Assembly (NCBI GenBank): GCA_028687495.1 | Contig: JAQUAA010000010.1 | Coordinates: 1-18,586, forward strand | Origin: Minisyncoccota bacterium | Lineage (GTDB): Bacteria > Patescibacteriota > Minisyncoccia > Minisyncoccales > RBG-13-42-11 | DNA length: 18,586 nucleotides | Reading direction: 5' to 3' | Shown here: in pieces, positions 14,434 to 18,586 of the stretch | Layout of the letters: every line of letters begins with the position of its first letter | Numbering within the stretch: position 1 is the stretch's first letter | The notes under the pieces: model-generated | The model's database searches: none | Told to the model about the DNA's origin: nothing | The model's input: the letters and a program-made list of their open reading frames with translations, nothing else | Translations under genes and position numbers: made by a program

Positions 14434-15090
14434 ATGTGGATAAAAATCAAATGTTTTGTGTTGGACATTCTCTTCCCCAAATTCTGTTTTAACTGCGGAG
14501 CAGAAGGAAGTTATCTTTGCGAAGACTGCCAAGCGATGTTGGAGATATCCGGTTTCCACCGGAAATATTCCAGCCGGAACATCGATGATTTATATTTTCC
14601 TCTTTCTTACCGAAACCCCTTAACCAAAAACCTAATCCAGAATTTTAAAGGCGCGCCATTTGTCAAAGATCTTGCCGAGACCCTGTCTTATTTAATAATA
14701 TCCCACTTTCAGCTTCTGGACAACAAACCGGATTTCTCCGATTTTGCGGTATTGCCCCTGCCCCTGGCGAGAAAAAGACACAAATGGAGAGGTTTCAATC
14801 AGGCGGAAGAAATCGGAAAAGCCCTGGCCCAATTCTTCAAAATTCGTTTGATTTCAGGCTGTTTGGTGAAAATAAAAGAAACGCTTCCTCAAACCGAGAT
14901 AGCCGAAGAGAAAAGGAAAGAAAACGTCAGGGGCGCTTTTGAGGTAAAAAACAGGAATTTGGTTAAAAATAAGAATATTTTACTGGTCGACGATATCTAC
15001 CTGACGGGTTCCACAATGGAAGAATGCGCTAAAATTCTGAAAGATTGCGGAGCCAAGGAGATCGTCGGAATCGTCGTCGCCCGCGGTTAA
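14434..15090 (+). CDS. comF: ComF family phosphoribosyltransferase-like competence protein
   Basis: A 218-residue protein of usual ComF length. A four-Cys zinc finger (C18-x2-C21, C29-x2-C32) opens the protein. A type I phosphoribosyltransferase domain follows, with P-L-P-L-A-R-K-R-x-x-x-R-G-F-N-Q (107-122) and the PRPP loop I-L-L-V-D-D-I-Y-L-T-G-S-T (182-194). ComF proteins are needed for natural transformation in several bacteria, probably at the step of inward DNA transport on the cytoplasmic side; some act in nucleotide salvage. Its divergent placement from pilM, with an overlapping promoter, suggests co-regulation with the pilus and supports a DNA-uptake role for the pilus. ComEA, ComEC and DprA are not in the window. 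The start ATG fits the family N-terminus; GAAAG nearby is a weak ribosome site. Confidence 0.93.
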   Translation: MWIKIKCFVLDILFPKFCFNCGAEGSYLCEDCQAMLEISGFHRKYSSRNIDDLYFPLSYRNPLTKNLIQNFKGAPFVKDLAETLSYLIISHFQLLDNKPDFSDFAVLPLPLARKRHKWRGFNQAEEIGKALAQFFKIRLISGCLVKIKETLPQTEIAEEKRKENVRGAFEVKNRNLVKNKNILLVDDIYLTGSTMEECAKILKDCGAKEIVGIVVARG

Positions 15091-15097
15091 ACTCAAA

Positions 15098-15126
15098 TTG
15101 ACTAAGGCCAATTTTAAGAGTAAAAT
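15098..15126 (+). promoter_or_regulatory. Sigma70-type promoter for the tRNA-recG unit
   Basis: TTGACT (15098-15103) and TAAAAT (15121-15126) are separated by exactly 17 nt. The start site is expected near 15133, four nt before tRNA-Ser. This is the clearest -35/-10 promoter in the window. Confidence 0.75.
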
Positions 15127-15136
15127 ATGAGCACGG

Positions 15137-15227
15137 GGAGGGGTCGCATAGCCCGGTCTAGTGCGGCACACTGCTAACGTGCTAAGGGAGTAATATCCCT
15201 TCGTGGGTTCAAATCCCACCCCCTCCG
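15137..15227 (+). tRNA. tRNA-Ser (anticodon GCU)
   Basis: A 91-nt class II tRNA. The acceptor stem GGAGGGG/CCCCTCC (15137-15143 with 15220-15226) is perfect. The anticodon loop CTGCTAA has GCT at 15173-15175, reading AGC and AGU. A long variable arm and T arm GTGGG-TTCAAAT-CCCAC follow. Discriminator is G15227. The next bases are CCT, so CCA is not encoded and must be added. The top anticodon pair nearest the loop is a mismatch (A-C). Confidence 0.95.
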
Positions 15228-15235
15228 CCTTTTTT

Positions 15236-15322
15236 GGTGGGGTGCTAGAGCGGTTGAATAGGTCGGTCTTGAAAACCGATATACCAGCAATGGTATCGTG
15301 AGTTCGAATCTCACCCCCACCG
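15236..15322 (+). tRNA. tRNA-Ser (anticodon UGA)
   Basis: An 87-nt class II tRNA. Acceptor GGTGGGG/CCCCACC (15236-15242 with 15315-15321), anticodon loop CTTGAAA with TGA at 15270-15272 (reads UCA and probably other UCN codons), long variable arm (ATACCA/TGGTAT), and T arm GTGAG-TTCGAAT-CTCAC. Discriminator G15322 is followed by CCA at 15323-15325, so this one may carry an encoded CCA end. It lies only 8 nt after the first tRNA-Ser. Confidence 0.96.
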
Positions 15323-15333
15323 CCATGCTTTTT

Positions 15334-15406
15334 GCGCCCGTAGTTTAGTGGATAAAGCGCGAGGTTGCGGACCTCGAGATCGTAGGTTCGACTCCTACCG
15401 GGCGCA
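15334..15406 (+). tRNA. tRNA-Arg (anticodon GCG)
   Basis: A 73-nt tRNA. Acceptor GCGCCCG/CGGGCGC (15334-15340 with 15399-15405), anticodon stem CGAGG/CCTCG, loop TTGCGGA with GCG at 15367-15369, T arm GTAGG-TTCGACT-CCTAC, discriminator A15406. CCA is not encoded. GCG reads CGC and CGU directly, whereas most bacteria use ACG edited to inosine. The recG ATG starts at 15408, one nucleotide after the tRNA. Confidence 0.95.
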
Positions 15407-15407
15407 C

Positions 15408-17531
15408 ATGAATTTATCGACTCCCGTCGGAGAAATTCCAAGAATAGGTCCTCAAACCCAAAAAAAATTAAAAAGATTGGGAGTTGAAACCGTAGGCGAA
15501 CTTCTTTTTCATTTTCCTCACCGCTATGAGGATTATTCTGATATTGTTCCCATTTCTAAAGTGGAAACGGGAAAAACCGTCTGTGTCCAAGGAATCGTCA
15601 AACAAATCAAAAACATCAGAATCTTCAAAAGGAGAATGGTCATCACCGAAGCCCTACTCAGCGACGATTCGGGCAGTTTACGGGTGACTTGGTTCAACCA
15701 ACCTTATCTGATCAACACCCTGAAGCCGGGTGATTTTGTTTTCCTGGTCGGGAAAATGACTTCAAAAAACGCCAGGCGCTATCTTTCGAGTCCGGCTTAC
15801 GAAAAAATTCCGGCTCAATTCGTCGAGTCTATGAAAAACGGGGAAAAATACGACTCCGTGCATACGGGAAGAATCGTCCCTGTTTACCCGGAGACGGAAG
15901 GACTTTCTTCAAGATGGTTAAGATTCGTCATCAAGCCGATTTTAACAAAAATAAAAAATGAAATTACCGAAACCCTGCCCGAGGAAATAAGAAAAAAGAA
16001 TGACCTCCTTCCCGTAAAAAAAGCTATCTGGCAGATCCACTTCCCAGACACCCTAGCAATGGCGGAATCAGCTAAAAAAAGATTTGTTTTCGAAGAGCTT
16101 TTTGATTTATCTTTGGTGATACTCAGAGAAAAGATAAAACTGGCGAAAGAAAAAGCGACCGTCGTACCGCTTGACCTAAAATTAATCAAGAAATTCGTTG
16201 CCTCTCTGCCTTACAAACTGACCATTGATCAGAAAAAAGCCGGCTGGCAGATTCTGAAAGATCTGGAAAAACCCAGACCCATGAACCGGCTTCTGGACGG
16301 CGACGTGGGCTCAGGTAAAACAGTCGTCGCTCTAATCCCCGTCTTAAATGCGGTCAAAGCCGGCTTTCAGGTGGCTTTCATGGCGCCAACCGAAATTCTG
16401 GCAAAACAACATTTTAAAACGGTTAAAAATTTCTTGAGAGAGTTTAAAATAAAAATCGGACTGATCACGGGTAAAGAAAACTTTCTTGACGGCAAAAAGA
16501 TTAAAAGAAAGGAAATCACAGATAAAACAAAGAAAGGAGAGATCGACATTCTGATCGGCACCCATGCCATCATCCAAGAAAAAGTGGAATTCAAAAAATT
16601 GGGCTTGGTGATTATCGACGAGCAGCACCGCTTCGGCATAGACCAAAGGGCCAAACTCTGCCAAAAACAGAAATTCCTGCCCCATCTGCTTTCGATGAGC
16701 GCTACCCCCATACCCCGGACTCTGGCTTTGACCATTTACGGAGACTTGGATTTGTCCTTGATAAAAGAAATGCCCAAGGGAAGAAAAAAAATAATCACCA
16801 AAATCGTTCTGCCGGAAAAAAGAAAAGCGGCTTACGATTTCATCCGGAACGAAGTCAAATCGGGCAGGCAGGTCTTCGTCATCTGCCCCCGGATTGAATC
16901 TCCCCAAAAAAATCCCGATCTGGAAATGAACGAAATGGCTGTTTCCTGGCTGGACGTCAAAGCCGTAAAACAGGAGTTCAGAAAATTGAAAAAGGAAGTT
17001 TTCCCCGATTTGCGGGTGGACATGCTCCACGGCAAAATGAAGACCGAAGAAAAAGAAAAAGTCATTAAAAGTTTCGGAAATAGGAAAACCGATATTCTGG
17101 TTTCAACTTCGGTGATAGAAGTGGGAATTGATTTTCCGAATGCTACGATAATGATGATCGAGGGAGCCGACAAATTCGGCCTGGCTCAGCTGCATCAGTT
17201 CAGGGGCAGGGTCGGCAGGGGAGAACACCAGTCTTACTGCTTTTTGTTTTCGGAATTTCCAAGTAATCCCCGCCTCAGAGCTATGGTCGCGTCCCAAGAC
17301 GGTTTCGAGTTGGCGGAAAAAGATCTGAAACTGCGGGGTCCCGGAGATTTGACCGGACAGAGACAATGGGGAATCCCGGATTTCGTCATGGCTTCATTGA
17401 AAGACATAACCCTGGTTGAAAAAACGAGAAATGCGGCAAAAGAAATATTGCAAAACGATCCTGAATTAAAAAAATATCCCGAATTGCGGGAAAAACTGGC
17501 GAGATTCCAAAAAAGAATACATTTGGAATAG
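15408..17531 (+). CDS. recG: ATP-dependent DNA helicase RecG
   Basis: A 707-residue superfamily 2 helicase that remodels stalled replication forks and branch-migrates Holliday junctions. The start at 15408 places the family's N-terminal wedge pattern right at the beginning (L-S-T-P-V-G-E-I-P-R-I-G-P, then L-L-F-H-F-P-H-R-Y-E-D). The frame remains open upstream through the tRNA, but those 20 residues come from tRNA sequence and are not likely translated. An OB-fold wedge spans about 50-140. Helicase motifs: Walker A G-D-V-G-S-G-K-T (298-305), D-E-Q-H (404-407), S-A-T-P (431-434) and Q-F-R-G-R-V-G-R (597-604). The RecG-specific I-P-R-T-L-A-L-T follows S-A-T-P. It is probably transcribed from the tRNA promoter. 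Its stop is one nucleotide from the stop of the convergent glycosyltransferase gene. Confidence 0.96.
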   Translation: MNLSTPVGEIPRIGPQTQKKLKRLGVETVGELLFHFPHRYEDYSDIVPISKVETGKTVCVQGIVKQIKNIRIFKRRMVITEALLSDDSGSLRVTWFNQPYLINTLKPGDFVFLVGKMTSKNARRYLSSPAYEKIPAQFVESMKNGEKYDSVHTGRIVPVYPETEGLSSRWLRFVIKPILTKIKNEITETLPEEIRKKNDLLPVKKAIWQIHFPDTLAMAESAKKRFVFEELFDLSLVILREKIKLAKEKATVVPLDLKLIKKFVASLPYKLTIDQKKAGWQILKDLEKPRPMNRLLDGDVGSGKTVVALIPVLNAVKAGFQVAFMAPTEILAKQHFKTVKNFLREFKIKIGLITGKENFLDGKKIKRKEITDKTKKGEIDILIGTHAIIQEKVEFKKLGLVIIDEQHRFGIDQRAKLCQKQKFLPHLLSMSATPIPRTLALTIYGDLDLSLIKEMPKGRKKIITKIVLPEKRKAAYDFIRNEVKSGRQVFVICPRIESPQKNPDLEMNEMAVSWLDVKAVKQEFRKLKKEVFPDLRVDMLHGKMKTEEKEKVIKSFGNRKTDILVSTSVIEVGIDFPNATIMMIEGADKFGLAQLHQFRGRVGRGEHQSYCFLFSEFPSNPRLRAMVASQDGFELAEKDLKLRGPGDLTGQRQWGIPDFVMASLKDITLVEKTRNAAKEILQNDPELKKYPELREKLARFQKRIHLE

Positions 17532-17532
17532 A

Positions 17533-18586
17533 TCATTTCCTCACTTTTTCCGTGACCCAGAATCCAAGGTGCTTGTTGAAAAGCAATCTTGTCTGGCTGT
17601 CCAAGGCGGGAAAAGCACCGAATAAAATCAAGGTAAAAGGCAAAAGCAGCCACTGGAAGACCATTGAAAGATTTTTCCAGCGACTTTGATTCTTGGGACG
17701 GGGCGGTAAAAGCATCATGCTCAAGATGGCCGATCCCAGCATGCCAGCCATGGCTAAGGTCATAATCCTACTGGTTAACCGCGGCAAGTTATAGCACAAA
17801 AGAGAAACCTGGAAATCTTCTCCGCCAATCATTAAAGGGAGCCAACCCAAGAAGAAAATGAGTAAAGAAGCCACCGCCCAGGACCAAAAGCCGTCGATGA
17901 GAGTGAAAGAATGACGAAATTTCTCCCAAAGAGGAATTTTTTTATTCTTCAAAAAACCGAAAAGGGTGTAGGGAATTTCAATGCAGCCCCAAGCCCACCT
18001 TCTCTGCTGTTTGTACTGGTTGACGGCCGTTCTCAGCCAATCCTTGGCCAGCACGGCATCCATTGAAACGGGGTAATAAAGAGGCAAAACCCTGTAATCT
18101 CCGTCGTAGAAAAGATAAGATTTCCAGAAAATCCTTGAATCGTCGGAAACAATGTTGCTAGGGTACCCCACCTCCATCAAAACCTTGAAGGGCAGGGAAT
18201 GGGCCGAATAACTGACCAGCTGCTCCGGCCTTTCCTGCTGCATCATCTGCCAGAAAGTGCCGGAAGTGGAAATTACCCTGGAAAAGGCCGGCGCCTGCCA
18301 GATATTGTTATTGTAAATCGGAATGGGCTGAAAACTGGCTCTCAAAGATTTTTCGCTGGTTAAATATTTCCACGTTAAAATGGCGAAATACTGGGGATAG
18401 GGCCTGGTATCGATATCGAAATTGGAAACAATGATGTTTTCGTAGGGCATCGACAGTTTGTCGAAAACCGCTTTGGCTTCTTTCGCCGCCCAGGCGACAT
18501 TGGAACCCTTTCCGGCAATTTCTCCGGGAAGATCATTGGGATGCGCGGTTACCAAAAATTGGAAAAATTTATTGCCGAATTCTTCT
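17533..18586 (-). CDS. Membrane GT2-type glycosyltransferase, N-terminus cut by window edge
   Basis: At least 350 C-terminal residues are visible; the frame stays open to the right edge, so the start is outside. Visible residues 57-59 form D-I-D, a DxD-type nucleotide-sugar/metal site, in I-V-S-N-F-D-I-D. S-D-D (147-149) fits the catalytic acid region, and Q-Q-R-R-W (193-197) fits the QxxRW motif of processive GT2 enzymes such as cellulose and hyaluronan synthases. Four hydrophobic segments lie at about 231-253, 258-264, 272-293 and 308-326. It probably makes or exports a cell-surface glycan; donor and product cannot be told. It converges on recG with a 1-nt gap and no terminator space between, so the two mRNAs must overlap at their 3' ends. 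Confidence 0.85.
   Translation of the reverse strand, partial: EEFGNKFFQFLVTAHPNDLPGEIAGKGSNVAWAAKEAKAVFDKLSMPYENIIVSNFDIDTRPYPQYFAILTWKYLTSEKSLRASFQPIPIYNNNIWQAPAFSRVISTSGTFWQMMQQERPEQLVSYSAHSLPFKVLMEVGYPSNIVSDDSRIFWKSYLFYDGDYRVLPLYYPVSMDAVLAKDWLRTAVNQYKQQRRWAWGCIEIPYTLFGFLKNKKIPLWEKFRHSFTLIDGFWSWAVASLLIFFLGWLPLMIGGEDFQVSLLCYNLPRLTSRIMTLAMAGMLGSAILSMMLLPPRPKNQSRWKNLSMVFQWLLLPFTLILFGAFPALDSQTRLLFNKHLGFWVTEKVRK

Noticed and set aside
13896..14492. Plus-strand open frame of 198 residues antisense to pilM
   Set aside because: It lies opposite pilM, whose actin-fold motifs are intact, and overlaps the comF start. No domain is recognisable.
15348..15407. Earlier recG start at 15348
   Set aside because: These 20 codons lie inside the tRNA-Arg gene. 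RecG's conserved N-terminus begins at the ATG at 15408.
14980..15441. Minus-strand open frame of 153 residues across the tRNA cluster
   Set aside because: Its translation contains the well-known spurious peptides produced by reading tRNA genes backwards (R-S-R-T-Y-D-L-E-V and G-F-E-P-T). It overlaps three tRNAs and comF.
18553..18555. TTG at the right end as start of the glycosyltransferase
   Set aside because: The frame stays open to the window edge with coherent sequence, and GT2 enzymes need an N-terminal part not present here. The gene is partial.

Overview
The window reads as a chromosomal segment of a candidate phyla radiation (Patescibacteria) bacterium, most like the Parcubacteria/Microgenomates type. 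I infer this from gene order and protein character and cannot place it more precisely. It has a compact type IV pilus operon with no outer-membrane secretin gene, two pilins of the CPR type (KKG|FTLIELLVVIA leader, later YCxYxxLE and ASxKG motifs), and a very Cys-rich giant surface protein. Its 15 internal start codons lack a Shine-Dalgarno sequence almost throughout. TGA is used as a stop codon (for example the response regulator and the glycosyltransferase), so the standard bacterial code applies.

Layout. 1-668 (+): 3' end of a gene for an Asp-box (BNR/sialidase-type) beta-propeller protein, ending in a hairpin that can serve both converging genes. 706-14384 (-): one long co-directional block. 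In transcription order it runs pilM, pilN, pilO, a small PilP-like membrane protein, pilB, a stand-alone CheY-like receiver, pilT, a structured 86-nt spacer, pilC, an internal promoter, pilin 1, pilin 2, a terminator, pilD, two paralogous one-TM proteins, and a 1282-residue Cys-rich multidomain surface protein. 14385-14433: a 49-nt divergent promoter region whose two -10 boxes overlap. 14434-15090 (+): comF. 15098-17531 (+): a sigma70-type promoter followed by tRNA-Ser(GCU), tRNA-Ser(UGA), tRNA-Arg(GCG) and recG. 17533-18586 (-): 3' part of a membrane GT2-type glycosyltransferase gene running off the right edge.

How the parts fit. PilD processes the two pilins. PilM/N/O and the PilP-like protein form the inner-membrane alignment complex, PilC is the platform, PilB extends and PilT retracts. 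A receiver domain translationally coupled to pilT suggests phosphorylation-dependent control of the motors. ComF, divergent from pilM, suggests a pilus used for DNA uptake as well as attachment. The Cys-rich protein at the end of the block is a plausible adhesin or pilus-associated surface protein; that is inference from position and domain content only.

The most unusual features are: the recG start codon lying one nucleotide after the tRNA-Arg; an 8-mer (AAGGTCGA) found 29-41 nt upstream of three start codons in the pilin half of the block; the symmetric divergent promoter; the general lack of Shine-Dalgarno sites; and the Cys-rich protein itself. No stretch over 300 bases lacks a gene. I saw no CRISPR array, insertion sequence, integrase or phage gene.
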